From Flavonifractor sp. An100 (GTDB lineage Bacteria > Bacillota > Clostridia > Oscillospirales > Oscillospiraceae): DNA of 64,000 nt. Of the stretch, positions 29,618-37,318 are shown in pieces; position 1 is the stretch's first letter; the number at the start of each line of letters is the position of its first letter. The position numbers and the translations under genes were made by a program. The DNA is taken from assembly GCF_002161175.1 (NCBI RefSeq), contig NZ_NFMA01000008.1, positions 1 to 64,000 of the forward strand, in the 5' to 3' direction. The notes under the pieces are model-generated. The model did not search any database, was not told the DNA's origin, and saw nothing but the letters and a program-made list of their open reading frames with translations.

Positions 29618-30481
29618 ATGCAGAACAATGAGAATCTTATCGTAGTCCGGCAGCTCCCTGTCATCGAAGACCAGCTCCGCCAGATCAAGCAGAATGTGGA
29701 GTTACGAGTCGGAGAGGCCCTTTCTATGGCCTGCACAGAGGAGACCAGGCAATCCGTGAAAGAGGCTCGCACTGTCCTTAACAGGGAGTTTGGCGAACTC
29801 GAAGCGCGGCGCAAGGAGGTCAAGGCGGCTATCATGGCTCCCTATGACGCCTTTGAGAAAGTCTACAAAGAGTGTGCTGCTGACATCTATCGTGATGCCG
29901 ATGCCAAGCTGAAGGCTCGCATTGACGAGGTTGAGACCGGCCTGAAACGACAGAAGGCTGAAAAGGTTAAGGCCTACTTTGAAGAGTACCGGCAGAGCCT
30001 CGGAATCAGCGCAGAGTATGTTCCGTTCTATGCCGCAGGCATCAACATTACTCTCAGCGCATCCGAAAAATCACTCAAGACCGCGGCAAAGGCCTTTCTG
30101 GATCGAGTCAGCGGGGAGCTCAGAATCATCTCAACGCAGGAGCGAAGCGACGAAATCTTGGTCGAGTATCTCCGTGACCTCGATCTTCCTCGTGCTATCT
30201 CTACTGTTGACCGGCGACATAAGGCGATGGCGGCTGAGCGGGAGCGTAGACAAGCTACCGCAGAGCAAGCGGAAGCCCGTGATCAGGCAGCAAAAAAGGT
30301 CGAAGCCGTTGTTGCGGAGGAGCCCGTCATGGCACCGCCCGCTGCTGTGATGCCCCCCGAAGAAGAAAAGGAACACAATCAGATCTTCTCGACTGCGTTC
30401 AAGGTCACAGGAACCATCGACCAACTCCGTGCGCTGAAGCAATTTTTGACCGATGGAGGATTTGAATATGAGCAACTCTAA
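29618..30481 (+). CDS. DUF1351 family phage protein
   Basis: A 287-residue, strongly helical, charged protein (EALSMACTEETRQSVKEART, ELEARRKEVKAAIMAPYDAF, AKLKARIDEVETGLKRQKAE). It matches the DUF1351 family regularly encoded just upstream of recT in Firmicute phages. The C-terminus (FKVTGTIDQLRALKQFLTDG) resembles a small alpha/beta domain. It overlaps recT by 14 bp, suggesting a shared role in recombination or host nuclease control. Confidence 0.75.
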   Translation: MQNNENLIVVRQLPVIEDQLRQIKQNVELRVGEALSMACTEETRQSVKEARTVLNREFGELEARRKEVKAAIMAPYDAFEKVYKECAADIYRDADAKLKARIDEVETGLKRQKAEKVKAYFEEYRQSLGISAEYVPFYAAGINITLSASEKSLKTAAKAFLDRVSGELRIISTQERSDEILVEYLRDLDLPRAISTVDRRHKAMAAERERRQATAEQAEARDQAAKKVEAVVAEEPVMAPPAAVMPPEEEKEHNQIFSTAFKVTGTIDQLRALKQFLTDGGFEYEQL

Positions 30482-31424
30482 TCGCCCACTCCCTGTGAGA
30501 CAAAAACCGAAGTTTTCGGTTGCCATCACTACGGACGGCTACAAAAATCTTATCAACAACACCCTCGGCGATCCCGAGCGGTCTAAGCGGTTTGTGGCCT
30601 CCATCACCTCGGCTGTCGCCGTCAATCCCATGTTGCAGGATTGTGATGCCGGGACGATCCTTGCCGGCGCCCTGCTCGGCGAAAGCCTGAATCTCTCTCC
30701 CTCTCCTCAGCTCGGCCAGTATTATCTTGTCCCCTTTGAGTGCAAGGTCAAGGGGCCTGATGGCAAAAACCTGTGGGTGCTGGATGACGAGGGAAACCAT
30801 GTGAAGGATGCCAACGGCAAGTGGCTGGCTGTCACCGAAAAGAAAGCCCAGTTCGTCCTTGGCTACAAAGGCTACATCCAGCTCGCCCTCCGTAGCGGCC
30901 ACTATGCCGACCTCGATGTCATGGAGATCAAAGAGGGTGAGTATCTCGGCAAAGATCCCAACACCGGCAAGCCTCGCTTTAAGTTCGTTGAGGACGACGA
31001 TGCCAGAGAGACCCTGCCCGTGATCGGCTACATGGCCTTTTTCGAGTACCTTAACGGCTTCCGCAAGGTCATTTTCTGGAGCAAGCAGAAAATGATGAGT
31101 CACGCAGATACCTATTCTCCCGCCTATTCCGCTGAGGCCCACAAGAAAATTATGGCCGGTGAGATCGCAGACAAGGATATGTGGAAATATTCCTCCTTCT
31201 GGTACAAGAACTTTGACGACATGGCAAAGAAGACCATGCTCCGTCAGCTTATCTCCCGGTGGGGCGTAATGTCTACCGAGCTCCAGAGGGCCTTTGTCCA
31301 GGACGCCAAATTCGCCGCCATCGGCGACGGCAACGAGATTGTCACCACCCCGGAGGAGATAGCTCAGCTCACTCAGCCCGAGGCGACAGAGGTCATCCCG
31401 CAGGTGGATCTGTCTGAACTGTAA
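30468..31424 (+). CDS. recT: RecT-family single-strand annealing protein
   Basis: A 318-residue recombinase with the RecT core: RFVASITSAVAVNPMLQDCD, LLGESLNLSPSPQLGQYYLV and AQFVLGYKGYIQLALRSGHY, followed by KKTMLRQLISRWGVMS. It anneals complementary single strands in phage recombination and replication. ATG at 30468 is preceded by GATGGAGG. The gene is followed by an MBL-fold protein rather than an obvious RecE/YqaJ-type exonuclease. Confidence 0.9.
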   Translation: MSNSNRPLPVRQKPKFSVAITTDGYKNLINNTLGDPERSKRFVASITSAVAVNPMLQDCDAGTILAGALLGESLNLSPSPQLGQYYLVPFECKVKGPDGKNLWVLDDEGNHVKDANGKWLAVTEKKAQFVLGYKGYIQLALRSGHYADLDVMEIKEGEYLGKDPNTGKPRFKFVEDDDARETLPVIGYMAFFEYLNGFRKVIFWSKQKMMSHADTYSPAYSAEAHKKIMAGEIADKDMWKYSSFWYKNFDDMAKKTMLRQLISRWGVMSTELQRAFVQDAKFAAIGDGNEIVTTPEEIAQLTQPEATEVIPQVDLSEL

Positions 31425-31436
31425 GAGGGGCGGAAC

Positions 31437-32099
31437 ATGATCCCGTACCAAATCATTTCCACTGGCTCTCAGGGGAATGCCGTGGTCATAAACGGTTCCG
31501 TTCTCGTAGACTGCGGCGTTCCCTACAAAGCTGTAGAGCCGTTTGCCAAGTCGTTGAAGCTGGTGCTGTTGACCCACATTCACAGTGACCACTTCCGGCC
31601 GCCCACACTGCGAAAACTCTCTGCTGAGCGCCCTATGCTGCGTTTCGCCTGCTGTCGCTGGCTCGCTGCCCCTTTGGTTGAAGCAGAAGTACCGCCGCAG
31701 AACATCGACATCCTCTCGCCGGGTACGATGTACGGATACGGAATCTGCAACATTATCCCGGTCCGATTGACCCACAATGTGCCGAATTGCGGATACAAAA
31801 TCCACTTTCCCGCGGGAAAGGTTTTCTATGCAACCGACACCAACAATCTCAATGGTATCACCGCGAGGCACTACGACCTCTACATGGTCGAGGCCAACTA
31901 CGAGGACGAAATCATCCAAGCAAAGATAGCGGAGAAAAAGGCGGCTGGCAAATATGCCTATGAGGTACACGCCATGCGAAACCATCTGTCAAAGGCCAAG
32001 TGCGACAGCTTCATTTATCGCAATATCGGCCCGGGAGGAGAGTATGTCTATCTGCATTGCCATGTGGACGAGGAGGGTGAGGAATGCGAGGAAAACTGA
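31437..32099 (+). CDS. MBL-fold metallo-hydrolase beside RecT
   Basis: A 220-residue metallo-beta-lactamase-fold protein. It carries THIHSDH (residues 46-52), giving the HxHxDH metal motif; NIIPVRLTHNVPNCGY with a later His; and VFYATDTNNL as the bridging-Asp strand. The family includes nucleases, and position between recT and ninB suggests DNA or RNA cleavage in recombination. No beta-CASP or Snm1-specific part is seen. It overlaps the next gene by 16 bp. Confidence 0.8.
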   Translation: MIPYQIISTGSQGNAVVINGSVLVDCGVPYKAVEPFAKSLKLVLLTHIHSDHFRPPTLRKLSAERPMLRFACCRWLAAPLVEAEVPPQNIDILSPGTMYGYGICNIIPVRLTHNVPNCGYKIHFPAGKVFYATDTNNLNGITARHYDLYMVEANYEDEIIQAKIAEKKAAGKYAYEVHAMRNHLSKAKCDSFIYRNIGPGGEYVYLHCHVDEEGEECEEN

Positions 32100-32614
32100 A
32101 AGACCTGACCTTTGGCGCCCACGGCGAGCAGCACATCACCATTACTGTCACTCGTGACTTCCGAGGAGACTTCGATGCCATGAAGGATGTCGATGTCAAT
32201 GTGGAAATCAAGAAATGGCGGGAGCCTCGGAGCAAAGACGCCAACGCCTATTTTCATGTACTCGTCAACAAGATCGCCGAGGCCCGGAGCCTCGGCGATG
32301 ACGAGGTAAAGCGGTCGCTGGTGGTCGAGTATGGGGCTCTCGCCAAGGACGAGGATGGCAACACTCTGGGCGCAATGCTCCCAGTGTCGGCCAATATGGA
32401 CGAGTTCTACCCCTACACCAGATGCTACAAGACTATGACTCTGGAGGGCAAGGAGTACCGTTGCTATCTGTTCTACAAGCGCACCCACACCCTCGATACC
32501 AAGGAGATGGCCCGTCTGATCGACGGCGCAATCTTTGAGGCCAAGGCCCTTGGCATCGACACCGATACCCCGGAGCAGCTGGCCCGGTACAAGGAGGACT
32601 GGAATAAGGAATGA
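32084..32614 (+). CDS. NinB/Orf-like recombination mediator
   Basis: A 176-residue protein whose central part (VEIKKWREPRSKDANAYFHV, LVNKIAEARSLGDDEVKRSL) and YKRTHTLDTKEMARLIDGAI are characteristic of NinB. In lambda, NinB (Orf) helps load the annealing protein onto SSB-coated single strands; here it lies downstream of recT and upstream of ssb, which supports that role. Confidence 0.75.
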   Translation: MRGKLKDLTFGAHGEQHITITVTRDFRGDFDAMKDVDVNVEIKKWREPRSKDANAYFHVLVNKIAEARSLGDDEVKRSLVVEYGALAKDEDGNTLGAMLPVSANMDEFYPYTRCYKTMTLEGKEYRCYLFYKRTHTLDTKEMARLIDGAIFEAKALGIDTDTPEQLARYKEDWNKE

Positions 32615-32994
32615 GAAAAGTTTACTGCGACTACTGCGGCCGGCAGGCCGAGTATGTGGACAGCAAGGTCGTCTACGGCAAGAGCTACGGCATGATGTAC
32701 CTCTGCCGGAATTGCATGGCCTACGTCGGCGTTCATAAGGGCACCGATAAGCCCTTGGGTCGGCTGGCCAACGCGGAGCTCCGCTACTGGAAGAAGCGGG
32801 CCCACGCCGTTTTCGATCCCCTGTGGCAGCGGGGCCGTTTCCGCGGCCACCGCAACGCGGCTTATGGCTGGCTGGCCCAGAAGATGGGCCTGCCCGTGGA
32901 GCAGACCCATATCGGAATGTTTGATGTGGCGCAGTGTCGCAAGGCCATCCATATCATCGAGAACGAAACGAGAGGAGGAAGCTCACATGGATGA
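32611..32994 (+). CDS. DUF3268-type zinc-finger protein
   Basis: A 127-residue protein with an N-terminal zinc ribbon (CDYCGRQAEY ... LCRNCMAYVG) followed by the conserved KPLGRLANAELRYWKKRAHA and YGWLAQKMGLP segments of DUF3268. It is common in phage recombination and replication clusters, but its activity is unknown. It overlaps its neighbours by a few bases on both sides. Confidence 0.75.
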   Translation: MRKVYCDYCGRQAEYVDSKVVYGKSYGMMYLCRNCMAYVGVHKGTDKPLGRLANAELRYWKKRAHAVFDPLWQRGRFRGHRNAAYGWLAQKMGLPVEQTHIGMFDVAQCRKAIHIIENETRGGSSHG

Positions 32995-33226
32995 AAAGAG
33001 AAGCCCCGAGGAGCTGCTGGCGCAGCTGTGCCTGGAGCCTGGCTTCGTGCTGGTGCCGCAGGATCGCTTTGAGGAGCTGGTGCGGGCCGAGGCGGAGCGC
33101 GACGTCCTGGAGGCCACGATCCTGGGCGAAAACAAGTATGCCGTCGGCACCGTTTTGGACTCCATCAAGAAAGCCCGGAACAAGGTGCTCCTGGGCAAGC
33201 CGGAGGTAGAGGGCGATGCTCAATAG
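32987..33226 (+). CDS. Small phage protein upstream of ssb
   Basis: A 79-residue product (MDEKRSPEELLAQLCLEPGF ... KVLLGKPEVEGDAQ) that is helical and charged. The ATG at 32987 overlaps the previous stop, and its own end overlaps the ssb start by 11 bp. GAGGAGG is present upstream. Not recognised. Confidence 0.65.
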   Translation: MDEKRSPEELLAQLCLEPGFVLVPQDRFEELVRAEAERDVLEATILGENKYAVGTVLDSIKKARNKVLLGKPEVEGDAQ

Positions 33227-33728
33227 AATCATCATCATGGGCCGGCTGACCCGCGACCCGGAGCTCCGCCATACCCAGAGCGGCACGGCCGTCGCCTCTT
33301 TCTCCCTGGCGGTCGACCGCGACTTCAAAAACCAGAACGGGGAGAAGGAGACCGACTTTATCGACGTGGTGGCCTGGCGCAATTCCGCGGAGTTCGTGTC
33401 CCGGTACTTCACCAAAGGCCGCATGGCCGTGGTGGAGGGGCGGCTGCAGATCCGTCCCTGGCAGGACCGGGACGGGAACAAGCGCCGCTCGGCTGAGGTC
33501 GTCGCCGACAACGTGTACTTCGGGGACTCCAAGAAGGACGGGGACGGAGGCGGGGGCTACCAGGGCGGTTACCCCCAGGACGCCTACGGCGGCGGGTATG
33601 GCGGAGGCTATGCACCGCCCCAGGCTGGGCGGTCTGGCCCGCCAGCCGGAGGCTATCCGCCATCCAACTACGGCGGTGGAGACTTCACGGAGCTGGGAGA
33701 TGACGATGACGGGGAGCTCCCGTTCTGA
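33216..33728 (+). CDS. ssb: Single-stranded DNA-binding protein
   Basis: A 170-residue SSB: OB-fold at 1-~105 (MLNRIIIMGRLTRDPELRHT, VASFSLAVDRDFKNQNGEKE, DFIDVVAWRNSAEFVSRYF), then a Gly/Tyr/Gln-rich linker and the acidic protein-interaction tip DDDDGELPF. It coats phage single strands during replication and recombination, and the tip would recruit host and phage partners. Confidence 0.95.
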   Translation: MLNRIIIMGRLTRDPELRHTQSGTAVASFSLAVDRDFKNQNGEKETDFIDVVAWRNSAEFVSRYFTKGRMAVVEGRLQIRPWQDRDGNKRRSAEVVADNVYFGDSKKDGDGGGGYQGGYPQDAYGGGYGGGYAPPQAGRSGPPAGGYPPSNYGGGDFTELGDDDDGELPF

Positions 33729-33785
33729 CCTGTGCGGGCCGTCCCTTTGGGCGGCGGCCCGCCACCAAAAGGAGGTGACGCAAGT

Positions 33786-34583
33786 GTGGCAAAGGGACGC
33801 CTTATCAGCACAAATTTCTGGATGGACGGCAAGGTGGAAGATGATTTCACGCCGGAGGACAAGTACGCATACCTCTGGTGCCTGACCAATCCTCACACCA
33901 ACCTCTGCGGCTGTTACGAGGTCAGCATCAAGCAGATTGCCCATGAGCTGGGGTACAACACCGACACCGTGGAGCGGCTCTTGAAGCGGCTGGATGGGGC
34001 GCACAATGTCATCCGATACAGCGCCCCCACGAAGGAGCTCCTGGTGCTCAACTGGTATCGCTACAACTGGAACGCCTCGGAAAAGCTGGATAAGCCCCTG
34101 CTGGCCGAGATTCGGACGGTGAAGTGTGACAGCTTCAGGGAGTATCTGGCCGACCGCTACAACGAGCGGGACAGCGTGAGTGTCCCCTATGAATACTGGG
34201 CCGACCATCCGCCGGCGGGCAGCGAGCCACCTCCCCCACCCAGGAAAGGCGGCGACGGCGCCGAGACTACCCCGGAAAGGCAGGTGCGCCACAAGCGCGG
34301 CCAGTACGGATGGGTGCGCCTTACCGACGAGGAGATGGACCGCCTCACCCGCGACCTGGGGCCGGACGAGCTGGCCCGCTGCATTACCTATGTCGACGAG
34401 GCCGCCCAGACCACCGGCAATAAGAACAAGTGGAAGGACTGGAACCTCGTCATTCGGAAATGCAGCAAGGGGTGCTGGGGACTTGAGCGGACGCCGGCTC
34501 CAGCGGGCGGCACGAGGAAAAGCGCGTCCCAGGGCGCCGCGGAGGATCTGCGGGAGCTCCACGAGCTATTCGGCGAGGGGTGA
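33786..34583 (+). CDS. Phage replication initiator (replisome organizer/DnaD-like), GTG start
   Basis: A ~265-residue protein with the N-terminal winged-helix of phage replisome organizers (GRLISTNFWMDGKVEDDFTP, EDKYAYLWCLTNPHTNLCGC, HELGYNTDTVERLLKRLDG), a linker rich in Pro and charged residues, and a C-terminal domain (YGWVRLTDEEMDRLTRDLGP, TGNKNKWKDWNLVIRKCSKG) like DnaD/DnaB-binding regions. AAAGGAGGTGACG lies just before the GTG at 33786. It probably marks and opens the phage origin together with the next gene. Confidence 0.8.
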   Translation: MAKGRLISTNFWMDGKVEDDFTPEDKYAYLWCLTNPHTNLCGCYEVSIKQIAHELGYNTDTVERLLKRLDGAHNVIRYSAPTKELLVLNWYRYNWNASEKLDKPLLAEIRTVKCDSFREYLADRYNERDSVSVPYEYWADHPPAGSEPPPPPRKGGDGAETTPERQVRHKRGQYGWVRLTDEEMDRLTRDLGPDELARCITYVDEAAQTTGNKNKWKDWNLVIRKCSKGCWGLERTPAPAGGTRKSASQGAAEDLRELHELFGEG

Positions 34584-34587
34584 TGTT

Positions 34588-35097
34588 GTGACCAAGAAGG
34601 AAATGACGGAGATCTTCAGCGTCATGCTCCTTGCGTGGCCCAACGCTGAAATGTTCAAGGGCGGCGTCGCCAAACTGGGGCCGACCATCGAGCTCTGGAC
34701 AGCCTGCCTCTCTGATGTGGACTTCTGGCTGGGCCAGCAGGCTGTTATCCGGCTATGCCGCGAGTGCAAATTCCCGCCCTCTATCGCAGAGTTCAAGGAA
34801 AAGGCAGACAACGTCCAGCAGGAAATCAGGTCGCGCATCGACCTGGAGTGGAACGATATCAAGTTCTCCCGCTTGCTGGATAAGTCGCCGCAGGAATGGT
34901 ATCAAAGGCTACCCCCAAACAGCGATGTTAAGGCCGTGATTGACGCCCTGGGCGGCGTGGAGAAGTTCGCCACCAAGGGAGAAGGGGGCTGGAACTACTA
35001 CGAGTTCCGGGATATGTACGAAAAGCTGATACGAAAAGAAGTGCCCGGGGCGGTGGCGCGGCTGACCTCCGGGAAAAAGAAGGAGTTGAGTCCATGA
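34588..35097 (+). CDS. Replicative helicase loader/inhibitor-like protein
   Basis: A 169-residue protein beginning at GTG 34588 (AGGGGTGATGTT upstream). Its N-terminal half (MTEIFSVMLLAWPNAEMFKG, LSDVDFWLGQQAVIRLCREC, FPPSIAEFKEKA) matches the G39P-type helicase-loader pattern. It follows the initiator gene by 4 bp and overlaps the hydrolase gene, consistent with an initiator-loader pair. Confidence 0.7.
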   Translation: MTKKEMTEIFSVMLLAWPNAEMFKGGVAKLGPTIELWTACLSDVDFWLGQQAVIRLCRECKFPPSIAEFKEKADNVQQEIRSRIDLEWNDIKFSRLLDKSPQEWYQRLPPNSDVKAVIDALGGVEKFATKGEGGWNYYEFRDMYEKLIRKEVPGAVARLTSGKKKELSP

Positions 35098-35711
35098 GAA
35101 CGAGAAAAAGCTACCGCCGCCGGGCCTGGGCGCAACGCATCGCGCTGGTGCTGCTCCTGGCGGTCGTTGCAACGCTGGTAATCGCCCGTATATGGGCGGA
35201 GCCGGTGGCGGGCGAGGTATCTACCACCCCGGAGGTAGCGCCCCAGGAAACGGCTGTATTGCGGCCGGAGCCTACCTATGTCGTGGAGGCCATCCCGACC
35301 CCGGAGCCGACGCCGATGGTAGTGGCCCGATATGCGGATGTCACCATGACCGAGGCAGAGCGCGACGAGCTGGCGGCGATCATCTACCTGGAGGCTCGTG
35401 GAGAGCCGGCCGAGGGACAGCAGGCGGTGGCCGAGGTCGTCTTGAACAGGGTGGTTTCCCCGGACTTCCCGGACAGTGTGAGCGAGGTGCTGCACCAGGG
35501 GGAGGGTACTGCGGTGCCACAGTTCTCCACCATCGGCCTCCTGTCTGCGGCCGAGCCGGGACAGGCCCAGTATGACGCCATCGACGCGGCGCTGTACGGC
35601 CCGTCCATCCTGCCGGTCGATGTGGTGTTCTTCTCCCGGAACGGAGAGAATGACCGGGTGTGGGGCAAGATCGGCGGCCATGTGTTCTGTTATGCCTATG
35701 TCTGGGGGTGA
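35094..35711 (+). CDS. SleB-type cell wall hydrolase with N-terminal membrane anchor
   Basis: A 205-residue protein. It has one transmembrane helix (IALVLLLAVVATLVIARIWA), a Pro/Glu-rich spacer, then a SleB/CwlJ hydrolase domain (DELAAIIYLEARGEPAEGQQ with catalytic Glu, AEVVLNRVVSPDFPDSVSEV, and HVFCYAYVWG). The family cleaves peptidoglycan. Its place in the replication region, not the lysis module, is common in gut phages but unexplained. It overlaps the loader gene by 4 bp. Confidence 0.8.
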   Translation: MRTRKSYRRRAWAQRIALVLLLAVVATLVIARIWAEPVAGEVSTTPEVAPQETAVLRPEPTYVVEAIPTPEPTPMVVARYADVTMTEAERDELAAIIYLEARGEPAEGQQAVAEVVLNRVVSPDFPDSVSEVLHQGEGTAVPQFSTIGLLSAAEPGQAQYDAIDAALYGPSILPVDVVFFSRNGENDRVWGKIGGHVFCYAYVWG

Positions 35712-35715
35712 GTTC

Positions 35716-35898
35716 ATGAGAGCAAAGAAATTCCGAACTATCTGCGGGATCGTGGCCTGTGCCGGATTATTCCTCATGCTTGGGGCGGCCGGCGGAAGCG
35801 ATACCGGCACCCTTGACCTCCGGGAAATCTTTTGGATGACGCTCCTGGGGCTTGGGCTTTTCGCCGGCGGATGTTATCTGGGAGGCTACATCGAATGA
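35716..35898 (+). CDS. Small two-helix membrane protein
   Basis: A 60-residue protein with hydrophobic segments TICGIVACAGLFLMLGAAG and IFWMTLLGLGLFAGGCYLGG. It follows the hydrolase gene by 4 bp. A role with the hydrolase at the envelope is possible; holin activity cannot be claimed from sequence. Confidence 0.6.
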   Translation: MRAKKFRTICGIVACAGLFLMLGAAGGSDTGTLDLREIFWMTLLGLGLFAGGCYLGGYIE

Positions 35899-36407
35899 CC
35901 AAGGAAAAGGACCCCCGCCGCCAGCTGATGGGGAAAATCAGCAAGGCCAAGGGCAAGCACTTCGAGGAGCGCCTGGACGCCTCCTTTGCCTACTACCGCG
36001 ACCGTGGGTACGCCATCATCGAAAAGACTCCCGAGCCCATGCGCCCGACGAAGAACCTGGGCAACGGAAAGTTCATCGCTTTCTTCGAGAAGAAGGCCCA
36101 GCCCGACTACAAGGGGACCATCAAGGGCGGCCGAACTGTCATGTTCGAGGCGAAATTCACGGCGAAGGACCGGATGGAGCAGGACCGCGTGGAGCGGGAG
36201 CAGGGCGAGTACCTGGACCGGCACGAGCGCCTGGGGGCGCGGTGCTATGTTCTGGCCGGCTTCGGCTCCGGCGAAGTCTACCGCATCCCCTGGCCCGCAT
36301 GGAGGGCCATGAAAGAGCTTTTCGGCCGCAAGTACGTCACTGAGGCCGACCTGGAGCAATACCGAGTACATACGGCGTGGAACGCCACGCTGCAGCTGCT
36401 CGACTGA
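35895..36407 (+). CDS. RecU-like Holliday junction resolvase
   Basis: A 170-residue PDDEXK nuclease of the RecU type. The ordered active-site residues are visible as Glu24 (KHFEERL), Asp71 (AQPDYKGTIKGG) and Glu85-x-Lys87 (VMFEAKFT), and the ARCYVLAGFGSGEVYRIPW segment fits the family. It should resolve recombination intermediates before packaging. Start ATG 35895 overlaps the membrane-protein stop. Confidence 0.8.
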   Translation: MTKEKDPRRQLMGKISKAKGKHFEERLDASFAYYRDRGYAIIEKTPEPMRPTKNLGNGKFIAFFEKKAQPDYKGTIKGGRTVMFEAKFTAKDRMEQDRVEREQGEYLDRHERLGARCYVLAGFGSGEVYRIPWPAWRAMKELFGRKYVTEADLEQYRVHTAWNATLQLLD

Positions 36408-36423
36408 AAGAAAGGAGATTACT

Positions 36424-37152
36424 ATGAGCGAGATTTCCATGTACGAGGCCCAAAAGAAGAAGCTGCAGGGCCTCTGCGACGAGCACGACCTTGTTTTCCG
36501 CTTCATCAAAGACCGCTACCCCATCACCCTCACCATCAAGCCTGTGCAGGGCATGGACGCACAGATTTCCATGCTGGAGAATGTCGAGGAGGTCGGCTAT
36601 CGGAGCCCGGATGCCTCCATGACCTGGATCTTCGAGGACGGGGTGCTGGAGACGAAGGTCACCGGCGGCACCTTCACCATCAGCAAGACCCTCCGGGGGA
36701 AAATCGAGAACGTCCTGGTGAAGATGATCGCTTACTGGCAGCAGTACTTCTTCCGGGATGTGATGGAGAAGAACGCCCTGCGCCCCGGCGTAATGCCCGT
36801 CATCGACGAGGACGAGGCCGACGACAGCGAGGCCCCGCCCATGCCGGAGGGCGCCGAGCCCCTGGAGGAATACGAAGACGACGGCGAGATCCCCGGGGAC
36901 GAGGAGCTCGACGAGGATGGCCCGGACATCCAGGAGGCTACCCGCATCGTCCGGGGCGAGAACAAGGCCTCCACGGCCCTCTTGCAGCGGCGCATGAACA
37001 TCGGCTATGCCAAGGCTGCCCGCCTCCTGGATGCTTTGGAGCGCCTGGGCGTGGTCGGCCCCTACAATGGCTCCGACCCGCGAGAGGTGCTCCCCAGCGA
37101 CCTCCCCGATGACGATGACGGCGAGGAGGGCGAGAGCGATGATGAGGCGTGA
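36424..37152 (+). CDS. Phage protein with FtsK gamma-like winged-helix domain
   Basis: A 242-residue protein. Residues 1-~125 form an unassigned domain (LVFRFIKDRYPITLTIKPVQ, SMTWIFEDGVLETKVTGGTF). A highly acidic linker follows, then at ~175-215 a gamma-domain motif (IQEATRIVRGENKASTALLQ, RRMNIGYAKAARLLDALERL, GVVGPYNGSDPREVL) nearly as in FtsK/SpoIIIE C-termini. In FtsK this domain reads directional DNA words. No motor domain is present, so it may borrow the recognition function or compete with the host translocase. Confidence 0.75.
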   Translation: MSEISMYEAQKKKLQGLCDEHDLVFRFIKDRYPITLTIKPVQGMDAQISMLENVEEVGYRSPDASMTWIFEDGVLETKVTGGTFTISKTLRGKIENVLVKMIAYWQQYFFRDVMEKNALRPGVMPVIDEDEADDSEAPPMPEGAEPLEEYEDDGEIPGDEELDEDGPDIQEATRIVRGENKASTALLQRRMNIGYAKAARLLDALERLGVVGPYNGSDPREVLPSDLPDDDDGEEGESDDEA

Positions 37153-37315
37153 GGACTACAAAGCCGTGAAACACATGGACAAGACCCAGATGGAGAAATA
37201 TCTCCAGACGGTCTACCAGCGCGGCTTCGATGCGGGCGTCAAGTCTGTCATCGCCAAGACCAAGGCTGCCATCCAGGCGAAGGCCACCAGCAGCGTGCCG
37301 GAAGCGGAGGGGTAA
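37139..37315 (+). CDS. Small basic phage protein
   Basis: A 58-residue product (MMRREDYKAVKHMDKTQMEK ... TKAAIQAKATSSVPEAEG) starting in the 3' end of the FtsK-gamma gene. It is helical and basic; not recognised. It is coupled to both neighbours. Confidence 0.6.
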   Translation: MMRREDYKAVKHMDKTQMEKYLQTVYQRGFDAGVKSVIAKTKAAIQAKATSSVPEAEG

Positions 37316-37318
37316 GCC

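Noticed and set aside
30405-31985. 526-codon minus-strand frame opposite recT and the MBL gene
   Set aside because: It spans three confidently identified plus-strand genes and shows no domain.
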